Both the position numbers and the translations under genes were made by a program. Source: Rostrohypoxylon terebratum (lineage: Eukaryota > Ascomycota > Sordariomycetes > Xylariales > Hypoxylaceae). From it: DNA of 64,000 nt. The notes beneath the pieces are model-generated. The model did no database searches, was not told where the DNA came from, and was given only the letters and a program-made list of their open reading frames with translations. Where the stretch lies: positions 372,001 through 436,000 of the forward strand of contig MU385862.1 of assembly GCA_022497145.1 (NCBI GenBank). Direction: 5' to 3'. Positions 1-12,340 of this stretch are shown in pieces (positions within the stretch are counted from its first letter, which is position 1; each line of letters starts with the position of its first letter).

Positions 1-54
1 TCCCGGATTCCTAGAGCATTATCAAGGTTTCATTACCTTGCTAACGTCTAGCAG

Positions 55-1600
55 TCACACATTGTTGGTGACTTAGTCCAAATCTCAACAAGCAAGCAAG
101 ATGGAGAGGAGATTCTCAAGGTGGATGGTTTCACTTTCGCCGGTGCACTCATTAACATTACAGCGATTTCTGATGGACAACACCCGCTGCCTGATACTAG
201 CCTATCTTCAGGCGCTCTTCAGGTCAAGGAGCAACTGCGTAATGTCCTCAGTTTGCGCTACAACGTCTCGACAAAGTTGTTGGATCTATCTACCCTTGGC
301 GAAGATCAGATTCTCAACCAGATGGGATTTTTCAACAGCGGTAGTAAACCCGAGAAGCTATTTAGAGCTCTAATGGCCGTTTGCGATGGATTGTTCAAGA
401 CGCCCCAGGATAAGCGCGAAGCCGTCATCAGCATTAGCCTTGCTGGCAACAACATCGATGATGTTTATCAGATCATGGCATTGGCCGACACCTTCCCTGA
501 TCTAGTCAACTTGGACTTGAGTCGCAACCACTTCAAGGAGCTACGGGCTCTTCAGAAATGGCGGCATCGTCTTCGCAAGCTCGAGACCCTCCTTCTCAAT
601 GACAATCCTATCGAGACGATAACTCCTGGTTACAAGACAGACATCGTAGCCTGGTTTCCGCGACTCCAGAATCTCAGCGGTATTCAGGTTCGCACGGCTG
701 AGCAAGTCGCCGCAATGGAACTTGCTGCCCGACCTACCCCGATCCCCCAACATGGGCCGGACTTTCGAGACATCAATGGAGTTGGTGAGAATTTTATCAA
801 AGAATTCATCCCAATGTATGACTCAAATCGCCCGAGCCTAGCAATGAAGTACTACAACAACGAAAGCACATTCTCCATTTCGGTCGACAATATTACTTCT
901 CGCTCGAACTCGCATACTCAGCAGCCCGGATGGGGTGCATACATCAGGTTCTCGCGTAACCACGTCAAGATTACGCATGAAAACACACAGAGCAAGCGCT
1001 TGTTTGTCGGGCCAGGTCTCATCCGAAGTGTGTGGGAACAATTGCCCGCTACGCGGCACCCAAGTCTACTCGGAGAGTTCAACAAGTACATTATCGACTG
1101 CCACCCTATCCAAGCTGGCGTGGATGGATTAATCATCACCATTCATGGAGAATTCGACGACCAAGAGCCTGTCACGATGAAGACGGCTAAGCGAAGCTTC
1201 TCACGAACTTTCGTACTAGGTCCAGGTGTGCCAGGTGGTAACCCCATTCGCGTCGTGAGCGATATGCTTGTTGTCAAACCATTCATCTCATCACTCTCGG
1301 CATCAGCACCGGCATCGACAGTAGCACCTGCCCCGATTTCGACACCAACTGTACAGCCAAACCTGGAGTTGCAGCAACAGATGGTGGTTGAGTTGTGCAA
1401 TCGCACGGGAATGACCCCCGAGTACTCCAAGATGTGCCTTGACGGGGTTCAGTGGAACTTCGATCAGGCTCTGTTGGTGTTCAACGATAAGAGAGTCAGT
1501 TATCTTGATATAAAACGATGTGGAGTTTCGGGGACTAACAGTACAATAGGCACAACTACCGGCCGAAGCCTTTGTCAATCCGCCTCAATCGGCGTTGTGA
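55..1600 (+). CDS. MEX67: mRNA export factor Mex67, 3' portion (5' end lies outside the window)
   Basis: Encodes the main mRNA export receptor, which binds mRNPs and FG-nucleoporins with its partner Mtr2. The visible coding exon probably begins at 55, after an intron ending CTAACGTCTAGCAG (branch-like CTAAC at 41-45); the frame is closed by TAG at 49-51, so this is not the gene start. It runs to 1494, then a 55-bp GT-AG intron (1495-1549, branch GACTAAC) leads to a last exon 1550-1600 that adds about 16 residues and stops at TGA. In order the protein shows the end of the RNA-binding region (VDGFTFAG), leucine-rich repeats (VNLDLSRN, LETLLLNDNP), an NTF2-like domain (FIKEFIPMYDSNR through the SFSRTFVLGPG strand) and a C-terminal TAP-C/UBA domain (ELCNRTGMTPEYSKMCLDG). 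The N-terminal RNA-binding segment is missing because the window cuts the gene. Family assignment is strong from domain order; exact 5' exon boundary is inferred. Confidence 0.9.
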
Positions 1601-4600
1601 CGTAGAAGAGTCTGAGTCAGTTTGGGATTTCTACGGGCGATTGCATTGCATGGTTGAGGAGTTGGAGGTTCGCGGATCAATGGGATTAATGATTTCGGAT
1701 TATGGGAAACGGAATTACGTTGGGCCGTACATATACTACAGCAGGGAGGTGTTTGTGAGATTAGGATGGCACGGGTGAAGTTTGTCAAGGTCTGCTGCAG
1801 ATATGGCCTCCCCGATCGGCTGAGACTGCTCGCTCGATATACAGCGCGTTTAGCTCTCGCTGATTTAAGTTCAGAGGTTAGATTCACTACACCCGCTAGG
1901 GCCTCGTCTAGCAATACTAAATAGATTGCTACATCAGCACCCTTGACACAGTCGTGAAATGCTATTCGCTGTTTCGTGGATAGGCTCGTGATGTCACCAA
2001 CTACGTAGCATCGATCGCTATTGATGTTGGTGATATTTGTCTATCTATACTTATTCTAGAAGTCTTCAACGGCAGGGTTTCGGTATAGTTTTCGGTGATA
2101 AGATAGTCGAATTTCTATCGAGCCAATGGAAAAATAGGAATTGGGATTCACGTGCTTCGAGAGTAGTTACATTCGAATGCCGCGCGCTTTTAGGGCCGGG
2201 AGAGATGGACAGAATATTTGAAGATTGAGGGGAAGAATAATTGGTTCGTGGTGAGCCTATGTCTAGCAGAAGTGGTGAATGTCTACTAGGTATGGCTCAG
2301 CGCTTATCACGAGAGGGTTGCGACCTGCGGCTACTAGGTACCAGGCTCATCTCGGCAGGCATGTAGATTTGCAACATAATAATCCCAGCACAGATCTCTC
2401 ATGCGACAGCAAGACAATAAACGGGATGACGACATTGAGTGACCTTTAAAATTGGCCGTATTTACGACCATGGGCAGCCGGGGGTCAGGTCGTTGCTCAT
2501 TTGCGACGCTGTTGGGGAGATGGTTTATTATTGCAGAGTTCCGAATCGGACCGCTTATTGTTCAGCTAGATAGGTACCTTCATTCAGTACACCAACGAAT
2601 CCAAGAAATCCTGGATGAGGTAGTTAGTAGAGGTCGTTCTTCAAGATGCCTAGCAATATACCATTGTGATACAAATTTAATCATCAACCCACCATGTAGA
2701 CTGGTTTATTTGTAGGTAGATGACTACCTAGATCCTAGGTCCTAGGTCCTCCTATTATTGACGCCATTTACAGTTAACCCTGATGCGATTTATAAAAATA
2801 GTAATAGTCAGCGTGACTACCTTAGTACCTACCTAGCGCCTACAGTCAGTTAAGACTTGGATGTTTGAAGGAGACACAGCGCCTCATTCTGAGATGGGAG
2901 CTGTCGCATGTTTTTGTGGCTTTTTAAGCAAATGTGACAAACAAAAATGAGCGTTGATGACGAAAAATAATAATTTTGAAGCAGCTTAGACCCTGGCCCT
3001 TTCTCGGCACGATTCCATTCTTGCCTCCGTTTTGCCTTTTTCGGGTCCGAATCCGGTTCGGCGGATTTTGACCATCATCAAGACCAAACAGCTAGACATC
3101 GCGGAGTTGGTTTAGTTGGCTTAGCTGATTAAATTGATTAAGTTGGCAGAAAGTTGGTTGAAAGAGATCATCCATCTATTCGCTTAGTTTGGACTAAAGC
3201 ATCACTGATGCACTGGAAAGCGGTGGAGCTCTGCGATCGTACATGCCTTATTCTACTGAGTGCCGACGCCGTTTGAGCAAGTAATACTAGGTAGGACCTA
3301 GGACCTAGGTATTAATATGTAGCGAACTGCAAACTGCTGTGCGAATGGATGTACATAGGTATGAACTGAGCACTCAATTGATCGGTAGCGATTTCCATCT
3401 GATGCCACCCAGTGACCAATCGAATCTCGCACGCTAACACGCTAAAGCACTCGCGTTCTTTTACACTTTTACACTAACCAGACTAGCCAAACTTGCGCCG
3501 GTTTATGAGTTGGGGACCTGGTGGGGTAACCGTTTCACATTATATTCTCCTTCTCCTAGTGGTTAGTGCCCGTCGTGTTCAAACCTCAATAGGCAAAGCC
3601 TGCTACCTAGTGTGCACTAATTATTGCCTACATTCAAGGATGTCGCTATATATTATACGGCACCTACTTAATATGCAAATGGCTATTGATGCTATGGATG
3701 GGAAGGAAACAGCCTATCCAGAGATCATGTTAGGATGCTCTCGTTCGATTGGACAATTCTTGCCATCTGTTTCCTCCAGTCACTTCTCTCGCACACAGCC
3801 CCCAATCCCCAAAACATGTCTCATTGACGGGTAAAATTGGATTGGACTCCAGACTTTTTTTTCGATATGCTTCTCATCGCATCTTCACATTACTTACATA
3901 GGGGGTAAATGTGGTAAGCTTACCTAGTACCTACCTGGGGTATGTGCGTACTGCGTATGTATACCATCAAAAGGTACGATGTGCAATGTGCATGACATGC
4001 TCATCAACGATAATTAACGATTAATAGCCAATGTCCCCGAGTCCCAATTGTCGGAAGATGAGGACGGAGATAAACGAGATAGAACGGAGCGGCGGAGCAG
4101 TATCAGCTCGCATTCTCATCTAAGCAGGTCGCCCTGGTTGACCAAATCCTCTCTGCTAGACCCGCAACCACGCGAGAAAGTCTCTCCACCTGATGGTGGC
4201 ATTTGGTGGCATCAGAGGGAATCAGCAAGGATAAAGAGCAAAAAAAAAGAGGTCTGCCCCTTTTCTTGCTACTACACTACTACTACATAGGTAGTAGTAG
4301 CCCAACGTCGTACTGAGCCCACCAAATGTGGTAGCCTTTACATGCCCAGCCACAGGGTAATTACATGTACTATGATCCCGGGTTGGTACCTTGCATCTAT
4401 CTGCATCTCTTACCAGATTAGGCGCTATCGACACTAATCTGGACGTACTTTGGACGTACTTTGATGGTTCGAGGTACCTGACGCTATCTTCAACCCCTGA
4501 AGATTTCCGTACTCCCATTCGATGAGGAGATGGCGATCCACAAACTTGCCAAGGACCCCTGGTCTATACCCCCAGGTCGTATTCTCGTCTTCCTCCTCAT

Positions 4601-5746
4601 CGATGCTCCATCACTCCATCACTTCTCTCTCTCTGTACTCTTGTTCGTTCCCGGTTAGGAAAGCGTTCTTTCGCCCTCATACGTTTCGGCACGTTCTCTC
4701 TCTACGTACTGTTACGCTCTTTACCTCCTACTCTCTCTCTACCTTGCCTCGCATTTCCCAGCGACCCAGCGAACCCAGCGACCCTGCTCCTCTCTCTTTT
4801 TGCTGCAGCTTGCCTTTCCTTTGGGTCCATATTCCCGTCGCTGTGGAATTCTCTCTCTCCTTATCTTCCTTCGTCCTCTATTCGATAGGATTTCTCGTCA
4901 AGTGTGTTTCTCAATCGCTGGTCGTCTAAACCCTCACCTCACGCCTTCTTCGATCTTTGTGTGTAAACCCTCTCCCTCCTCCTACTCCTTCGGTGTTTAG
5001 TGTATGAGGTCCCTACATTGCGGCGTATCCTGAAATAAAAATAAAAATATATTTGCCCACAATAGCTGACGCTAGATACTACGTAGTATACGGAGCAGGG
5101 CTACACTTTTAGGCAAAGCATTCGGAGCGTGTATCGGTGGTTTGCTTGGTTTTACATCCTGCGACACCACGCCCGTCAAGGAGAACGATCGACCGTTTCC
5201 ACCTTGCTTCCGCATCTGTCAATCTCAATCTCTATCTCTATCTCTATCTCTATCTCTATCGAAGACGGAAACATCTCCTGTTCTGAAGAGAAACTACCGA
5301 ATCTTGTTCTGTAGATCTTTTTGTCCTACGTGGGCCGGCCCTGTTGCTTCGAAAGTCAGGTTTGCTAAGTTCAACTTGCAAACAACTCCTCGTCAACTAT
5401 CAGTCAACTATCAATATACCTCGACGGCAACCTTCTATTCGGCGTCGGATTGCTCTAGTAGCCATCCATCATCAAATAAAAATCCGTCATCCCTAGGGAC
5501 CGCTGTCTGGTTTTTAATAGCGTCGCTTACTTCCTCCGCCTGTTACAGACGAAGAGCTGCGCCTCCATTATCTTGACACAACAACCCACCACCATTTTCG
5601 ATATTGTGCAGATCTGTCTTACCTTTTAGCATTTGACCATGACCTTGTGATAGGCAACGATAATTCGGAGGCCACGCTACTTGGTATTGTTGCCGCTCAC
5701 TCATTCAGAGTCACAGTCTTGGAGTTGAAGAGATTTCTCTTTCATC
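1601..5746. other. long intergenic region with CT-rich leader of the downstream gene
   Basis: No supported gene. Short ORFs here lack family motifs and good start contexts. 2720-2755, 3285-3310 and 3925-3940 carry clusters of CCTAGG/TACCTA palindromes. From about 4560 to 5000 the top strand is strongly pyrimidine-rich (CTCTCT runs), which is usual for fungal promoters and 5' leaders and probably belongs to the gene starting at 5747. ORFs at 4522-4929 and 5142-5576 are by-products of this composition. Confidence 0.6.
5227..5261 (+). repeat. TCTCTA hexanucleotide microsatellite
   Basis: About five tandem copies of a 6-bp TCTCTA-type unit lie roughly 490 bp upstream of the kelch-like gene, within its pyrimidine-rich upstream region. 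Directly visible. Likely a length-variable promoter or leader element; no function is shown. Confidence 0.85.
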
Positions 5747-7936
5747 ATGTCGCTGCCTAAACCGCCGGTGTCATTGACGGGCGCTTGTAGCGTTCTCTTT
5801 AACAATACCCTTTATTCGTACTCGGGCGCGGGTTTCGAGTCATTAGCGTTGGAAGACGGAGCTCAATGGACAAAACTACCTGGTGGTGAAGCGGTTGAGG
5901 GTGGAGTTTGTGTCGGCTCGACACCGAAGGACTCATCGACGGCTGGCTTTTTTGTCGTAGGTGGACGATCTAGTTCACCTGATTATCCGGGACTTCAAAA
6001 ATTTACATACTCCACTGGAAAATGGGCGACGATAACTCCGCTGGTTTGGGTGACGCAAAATCGAACTTGGCATGGTGCGACGTATATTAATGGCAGCGAT
6101 TCGATTTTGATATACTCAGGATCAACCGATGGACAACCCAAACCGTCATCGCAGACCTTCACGGTCACGGCATCCGAGCCTTATTCGGTATTGGCTTTCC
6201 AGTCCCCTATCTCACCTCCCGTAGTTGCACCAATCCTTCTCCCATGGTCGGAAACACAGGCGGTATTGATCGGCGGAAACCCTACTAATACTAAAGTAAT
6301 GCTTTTTGACCCGGCTGCTTCTTGGTCTGATTCAGGAATAACATTGGCTGAACCTTTACTGAAAAATACAACGTTGATCAAAGCAGCGATAATACCCGGC
6401 GATGATGGCAGCAAACATCTTTACACATTCGATCCCACCACATCGCCGAATACTGTCAACAGAACAATGCTACTAAATGCAGGTGCAGCTCCTATGGCAA
6501 ACGCGGCTCCTGTTGCAACGACAGGTTCAGCCAGAAGAGACACTGACGAGATTGTGAAACGAGCACTCACTGTTGCAGATTGGCCAAAATACAATTCAAC
6601 TTTAGCACCGAAAAGTACGAGAAGCGAATATTCGATAGCTACAGATTCGGAAGGCTTAGTGGTAATGTCTGGTGGCAACGATGATGAGATATTGTGCATG
6701 TTTAATGCGAAAGAGAACAGCTGGAAGAACGCGACAGCCGTGTTTGGACAGCAGAAGGGGGTTTTATCTATCGACTCGACATCATCAACTTCGTCGGTTT
6801 CAAGTGCCACTCCTACCTCTACAGCTAGCTCATCTGTGGTCCCAACCTCTGATGTCACTGCGGCCGCTGCTGCTCCTACAACTACTTCGGACAGCGATAC
6901 TGGACTAGCTCCGACGACTCTTCTGGGTGTCGTGCTGGGTACTATTTTCGGGTTCGCCATTATCCTCATGGCCTTACTATTCTGGATCAAACACCTCAGA
7001 AGAAAACAGAGCTTTGCCGATGCAGGCCATGCACGAAGAGCTAGCGGAGTACCGGACGAGAAAGATTTCGCCAGCCCAGAATTGGCTAAGGCATCGGGTG
7101 GTCAGTTCCGAGGACATGCTCCTCAGAACTCGGCTGGATCTTTCTCATCAATGGCCATCTTGATGGGCAAGGTTCAAAAGCCTGCCGTCCAGCGCAAGAC
7201 GAGTAACGATACGAACCGCAGCTCCCTTAACAGCATCTTCAACAAACAGCAATTGAAGAGCCAGATAAGTCGACCACAGCCTCAAACAGCTCCGGAACCG
7301 CAATTCATCGTTAGTGATGAGAAGGGAGTCTCTTTCGCAGCGACTACGAACGATCCTAAACCCCGTCCAAGACCGGCCGTCAAACGAGATGGAGAGTTAA
7401 GGAGGAGCTCTGGTTGGAATCGATATTGGTCCGGCGGTAGCGCATTGTCTGTTCTCGGATTCGGAAATGGCAACTCACGCCGGGAGACCGGCGCCTCCGA
7501 GCCTAGTTCAGTATACTCCGATAGAAATCGTATGACCCGGGACTCAGCTACAGTCCCGCCATTACAAGTTGTCGAGGGACGAGCGGAGTTGAACCGTGTC
7601 CACTCGGCTAGTCCAACGGTCGCACAGAATCCAATGATTGGAGAGGAGATGTCTGGTCAAATAGAACGATCCAACTCTAACGCGTCCTCGGGTTATTCCA
7701 GTGGCATCCCGGCTAGCGTTAACGAAAGTTGGGATCCAATAACGGCAAAGAAGAAATGGGGCAGCGTGCGAGCACCTAGCAGTGCCTATAGCCAGAGCAT
7801 CTACCAGACAGCATTGGGACCGCCCAACGTAAATGCCCCGACTGGTGTACCACCGCAACCACAACTAGCTATGGCATCCAAGTCAAACGACTTAAGCTGG
7901 CTAAACCTAGGAGAAAATAATCATCCCTACAAATAG
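5747..7936 (+). CDS. kelch/beta-propeller-like single-pass membrane protein (fungal family often mislabelled 'CLF1')
   Basis: 729-residue single-exon gene starting in a good context (TCATCATGTCG). Residues about 1-340 have recurring Gly-Gly and Trp-containing strands (FVVGGRSSS, VLIGGNPTN, VVMSGGNDDE) typical of a kelch or galactose-oxidase-like propeller. A Ser/Thr-rich stalk (about 345-387) follows, then one membrane helix (about 390-412, LLGVVLGTIFGFAIILMALL) with a basic stop-transfer HLRRK, and a long, low-complexity basic cytoplasmic tail. As I recall, fungal databases often call this family 'pre-mRNA splicing factor CLF1', but nothing here resembles the HAT repeats of true Clf1, so that label should not be trusted. 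No cleavable N-terminal signal peptide is evident, so topology depends on the internal helix. Role unknown; a cell-surface or endomembrane sensor/adaptor is only inference. Confidence 0.85.
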   Translation: MSLPKPPVSLTGACSVLFNNTLYSYSGAGFESLALEDGAQWTKLPGGEAVEGGVCVGSTPKDSSTAGFFVVGGRSSSPDYPGLQKFTYSTGKWATITPLVWVTQNRTWHGATYINGSDSILIYSGSTDGQPKPSSQTFTVTASEPYSVLAFQSPISPPVVAPILLPWSETQAVLIGGNPTNTKVMLFDPAASWSDSGITLAEPLLKNTTLIKAAIIPGDDGSKHLYTFDPTTSPNTVNRTMLLNAGAAPMANAAPVATTGSARRDTDEIVKRALTVADWPKYNSTLAPKSTRSEYSIATDSEGLVVMSGGNDDEILCMFNAKENSWKNATAVFGQQKGVLSIDSTSSTSSVSSATPTSTASSSVVPTSDVTAAAAAPTTTSDSDTGLAPTTLLGVVLGTIFGFAIILMALLFWIKHLRRKQSFADAGHARRASGVPDEKDFASPELAKASGGQFRGHAPQNSAGSFSSMAILMGKVQKPAVQRKTSNDTNRSSLNSIFNKQQLKSQISRPQPQTAPEPQFIVSDEKGVSFAATTNDPKPRPRPAVKRDGELRRSSGWNRYWSGGSALSVLGFGNGNSRRETGASEPSSVYSDRNRMTRDSATVPPLQVVEGRAELNRVHSASPTVAQNPMIGEEMSGQIERSNSNASSGYSSGIPASVNESWDPITAKKKWGSVRAPSSAYSQSIYQTALGPPNVNAPTGVPPQPQLAMASKSNDLSWLNLGENNHPYK

Positions 7937-9312
7937 GTGTCTCCCGTATTTTCAGCTAACCACCACCTTTCATCTCATTCGCCACATTAATGATTCCGTT
8001 ACGATAATACCATTTCACGACTCTCGCTTTATACCCATTTCATATCAACGGAGCAAAAGTCCTGGATTTAAACTTGGGCCACGCCGAAGAATAGACGGGG
8101 TCATCACTATGACTAGAGAAGAAGGGGTTGATCAGAAGTAAAAAAAAAAGAGTACCTTCGTTCAAACATTTATCAAAAGCTGCCTCGGCGCAGCATTAAT
8201 CTACGCATACATGACAATACAATTGTCTCTTGTATCTTTCGCATTTTGGAAAAGGCGCAGCTGCCGGGCATTTTTTTTCTACACATTTGGATATATCATA
8301 TTTGCATTCTTCATTTTTATATTTACAGCATGCTGTACAATCATCATCGCTTTTGGACGTTTAGGCGTCCCCTCGGAATAAGGCGCTTTGGTTCTATTTT
8401 TCGACACGTCGTTGAATACATTTATGTTTATTTACCTTTTTCTGCTGTTCGGCTGCCCCTTTTCCGCGCACGTTCTTTGCATGATACCACCTAGATCCCG
8501 TCTACCTCGTTGAGGTTAGACGGCGAATGGCCCTCGCGACACGCCGTGTTCTGATTTATTAACATTTATGCTTGTATCTGGGTTGAATTCGATTGTCTGA
8601 CTAGCGATAGAGGGGATAAAGAAGACAGGGGAAGAGAAGAGGAGGATGTAGTGTTGAGTCAAATCACATTGTAACAGTCGAGTTGTTGTTGATCTAATGA
8701 GGGGATCTGTATCTATTTGGGCCTATGGCGTGTATCTACTACCTACAACCGGCTCTTCGTGGGAGGGCTGAACGAGGAAGCAAAACTTTGCTGTCTATAG
8801 TCTGAGTAGTATGGGGAGAATTCATTGTACAAATTTCCAATCATGGCTTCCACTTAATGTTATTAGTGATACTATGTAATGTTCTATTCCTTTGGCAAAT
8901 TGGCCTAGACTACCCTATCTGTTGATTATTATGAACACTCCACGATCGTACCATCTACCTAGCTGATGCAATTAATCTCATGAAGCTCAAAATAATCTCA
9001 CCCTAGCCTAGGCGACGCGACACACAAGCGCAAAAAGCCTCTGCAAGGTAATAAGCCGTAAGCATGATCGCAAAAAGAAATCTAGATCCCTTGGCCTTGG
9101 CCTCGTGCGGCGCACACCTCGCCAAGCCTCTATTTAAAACCAGCCCATCCCCCTTCCCGTATCTCCCTAACGCGTCAGCGAAGTGGACATGGGCATACCT
9201 ATATAGTATTACCTATATGTAGGATGGTTCAGCGCACCAGGACAAAAAAGTCCCATAGGTAATTAGGTAACATCCAGCAGGTGCGTATTAATAGCGTCGC
9301 GAGGAAACGAGG

Positions 9313-9335
9313 CGATGGATGGATGGATGGATGGA
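9313..9335 (+). repeat. (GGAT)n microsatellite, left arm of a complementary pair
   Basis: Five or so GATG/GGAT units; its reverse complement occurs as an ATCC run at 9530-9549, about 200 bp away, so the two arms could pair into a stem with a roughly 195-nt loop. Directly visible. Confidence 0.85.
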
Positions 9336-9529
9336 CGTGAATGAAATAATAGAACAAAATTTTACTTAACAATCGATGAAACGCCAGCGACCTTCACCGT
9401 CGATTAATAAATATTATTAGTTCGATGGCTTGGTCAATTGATGATGGTGGTTTGATTGATTGATTCCTCTTTGCTAACGAGCGAGGTGGAAAAACGCTAT
9501 TATCGGTTTCGTCTTCCGTTTCCCGTCCA

Positions 9530-9549
9530 CCCATCCATCCATCCATCCA
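9530..9549 (+). repeat. (ATCC)n microsatellite, right arm of a complementary pair
   Basis: Tandem CATC/ATCC units complementary to the GGAT run at 9313-9335. Directly visible; significance unknown. Confidence 0.85.
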
Positions 9550-10070
9550 CTCACCCACCAACCCTGCCGTCTGGGCTAGGCGTGTAATATTAAACACGTT
9601 TCGAAACGAAACAAAAACCGCGTCATCGACTACTTGGAAGTCACCAGGTCAAAGCAACCCGCCCACCTATACCTACGCACACATGAATGAATGAGCGAGA
9701 GTCAAAAATAACAAAATCGCAGTAACGGATGCATCATAGATAGCGTAGCGTAGCAGCAGCAGCAGCAGTAGTAGTAATGTGGACAATATTAGACAAAGTA
9801 ATCCGTACAACTGTTTACAAAAGAAACGAAAAAAAAAAAGATACCGCGGACTTTGATATTGCGCAACAGTTGTCCTTCCTGCCCCATCTAGGAAAAATGA
9901 AAGAAGCAAGCCGCCGCGTTGAAAGGGGAATATTAACCCAAACCCGCGCCTGTAAAAAACGCCTGTCAATTGACAATGATCCCCGCCTGCGCCGCCCGTC
10001 GCCCGTTAGACAGATACATGCACATTCTCAGAAACCCTTCCCTTAATGACCGAACATTTAACCTCCGGGG

Positions 10071-12340
10071 CTAGTAGATAGGTCGAGACTCTTCCCACTT
10101 TTGATGGGTGGCCTCTCCTCCTGCTGCTTTCATTGCCGGTGTCGGCGAATCTACACTGGTATCCGGGCCGTACGAGAGGCGGTTGCTTCTCCGCCGTCTG
10201 CTCGGATCGCCCGCGGTAGGGCCGATCCACTCCCAAGCTCTCCCCATCTCGCCGCTGCGACCCTCGCGCTGACCAGTCCGGACGTTGCTGTTCTGCTCGA
10301 TGACCGCGCGGACCCGTTGCCATATCTTTTCGCGCTGGGAGAGCGAATGGACTGATCTGAGGACGTCGTCGCGCAGGTTCGGGAGAAAGAGCCACGGGTC
10401 GTCGAGGTCCTCGTCGCCCAGTTGCTTCTGGTTTGCTAGTCTCTCTAGCACGAGATCAACCAAAGCCGGTACTTGCGCAGCTGCTGCTCGGGAGCTTCTG
10501 TACCGGTATCGGGCGTAGATGGCTGTCAAGATAAAAGAGATCACAGCACTAATATGGAATCGATATCTTGCCAGGCCGAGCCGGACCGAGCGCCGGAGGG
10601 CGCAGGTGAGTGAAATTCGAGCGAGAGAGGTGGACGCGAGGTAGGTGTTTGAAATGCCTCCGGAATCGGTGGTTCTATGGTAGCCGGAGGAACTCTGGTT
10701 AGTCAACAGTCAGACTCTGTTTAAATATGTGATGCATGCACCCTCTATAAAACGAGGGAAACATGAAGTTTGTTTATTGGATGGTAGACTTACTCGACCT
10801 GGACTTCCTCTCTGGTCTTGATCTCACCAAGCGCAGAGCCCCAGAGATCCTCGAATTCTTGGTTGTTCATCTTCTTACTTCTCTTCTTATTGATGATGTC
10901 CTTCAACACCTTTTCCTCGACCGCCGGTGTTTCGAGTATTTCTCCTTCCTCGTTGGTGGGCTCACCACATTCATACTTGGCAGTTCGCTCGCGAAGTTCT
11001 TCAACTGCCTTATCGGCAACAGCTTGGACTCGGCGAACCCTGGCACCATCAGGCTCGCAAGTCGGTGGCAGGGGAACGATGCCCCATAGAGCTAGGGGGT
11101 GAGGCTTGAGGATGTAATCTTGCTCGCATCGAACGGAGAAGTCTGTGTAACAGTAAGCGTGGGGGGGACACGGCTCGCACTCGGGCGTGACAGAGTCGAT
11201 GAGAGACTGCGGAATCGTGATGACAGGTGGGAGAACTGATAGCGCCCATTCCGGCGTTTCAATCTCGTTAGGAATTGAGCTTCCAGTTTGGCCGACTCCG
11301 CAGTAACCCACGGCAATCTTCTCTTGTCGATACCATCCGCCATAAATGGCTAGGAGCGTGACGGATAGAACGGATAATATCGTGCCCCAGCCAGTCCCGC
11401 TAGGTTCACGGGTTCGCCCGGTATATGGAACCGGGGAATCGCCATGCTCCGCTTCCTCAACAGAAAGTTGGAGCTGCTCTTCTGGAGTGAATTCTTCTCC
11501 AGCCTCGATCATAGGCGGTTCCTCGGACTTGATGGGTACCTTCTGGATCATCGGAGGACCAAAACTCCTAGGCATGCTGTAACGCTCATTCTTAGGGGCA
11601 ATAAGAGGCGCAGGAGCAGGCGCAAGCGCAGGAGCGGTATAGATATCTGTTCGTCGCCGCGTACCACTGCTAGTGCTTCGAGGCTTTTCACCACCCCCTG
11701 TTCTTCTACGAGCGCTTGGGGTTCGGTGGTCTACAGCTGACGGAGAACTACCGCTTTGAAACGGGTTGTCATTGGTAAAGACGTCTGAGGTGCGTCGGAA
11801 GAGGCCCTCGTCGGATTCTTCCTTCTTAATCTTAGGCGCGGCTCGTCGGACCTTGTTCAAAGTTCTACTACGATCAGGCTCGGGGGCAGTGTCTGTATCT
11901 GAAACCTGTGCAGGCCGGCTCGAGGCTCGCGACTGTCGTTTCGTGGGACTAACTGATCGTCGGGGCATTGGTAGATCTTCGGGCTCTTCGGGCTCTTCTG
12001 TCTTGACTCTGGTTGACACCTTTCTAGGTGATCTTGATCGGCGAGAGACAGGGCGTGGCGCAGGTGCGAGATCTTCATGCTCCTCAAAAGGATTGCTACT
12101 GCTTTGTGATTCTGCATCGAAGATTCCTTTGCTTGAACGCTTTGCTCGTGCACGAGCAGCCAATATCTTTTTAGATTGGGGTAACACCTGCTCATTGAAA
12201 ATTTCGACCAGCTGGCCCTTTTTCGCACTTGATGTGTATGGAATGTTGTGAGCAACCAGGATAGATCGTATACGCGGAACTGTCAAGGTTCGCGCGTCGA
12301 ATCCTGGCTGGAGGTAATCGAGGCTTTCTGAGTCGGACAT
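10071..12340 (-). CDS. SRC1: inner nuclear membrane protein Src1/Heh1 (LEM2/MAN1 family)
   Basis: Integral inner-nuclear-membrane protein tethering chromatin and rDNA and linked to nuclear pore quality control. Exon 1 runs 12340 to 10794, exon 2 from 10674 to 10071. The intron (10675-10793) has a GTAAGT donor, a TGACTAAC branch and most plausibly a CATAG acceptor, since CAG and AGAG lie too close to the branch; total about 716 aa. The N-terminal 10-50 residues form a HeH/LEM-like motif (LTVPRIRSILVAHNIPY). A long basic Ser/Arg-rich linker with probable NLS (RRSRSPRKVSTRVKTEE) follows, then a first membrane segment near 313-333 (WGTILSVLSVTLLAIYGGW), a lumenal domain with paired cysteines (CEPCPPHAYC) and a second membrane segment in exon 2 (ISAVISFILTAIYARYRYR). 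The Man1/Src1 C-terminal nucleoplasmic domain (VPALVDLVLERLANQK) ends the protein. Domain order makes the call strong; the exact acceptor could shift by a few residues. Confidence 0.92.

Larger units (their letters stand above)
7937..10070. other. intergenic region between convergent genes
   Basis: Contains the 3' flanks of the kelch-like gene (+) and SRC1 (-). No ORF here has family motifs. Notable contents are the GGAT and ATCC tetranucleotide runs at 9313-9335 and 9530-9549 (opposite complementarity) and a CAG/TAG trinucleotide run near 9751-9776. Nothing else was recognised. Confidence 0.6.

Noticed and set aside
4522..5576. Several ORFs rich in Ser/Leu/Phe upstream of the kelch-like gene
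   Set aside because: They are translations of a CT-rich leader and a TCTCTA repeat, with no motifs.
6421..6990. 189-codon antisense ORF inside the kelch-like gene
   Set aside because: Shadow of the true frame; Val/Ala/Ser repeats mirror the Ser/Thr stalk codons.
11766..12251. 161-codon plus-strand ORF inside SRC1
   Set aside because: Shadow of SRC1 exon 1, no independent motif.
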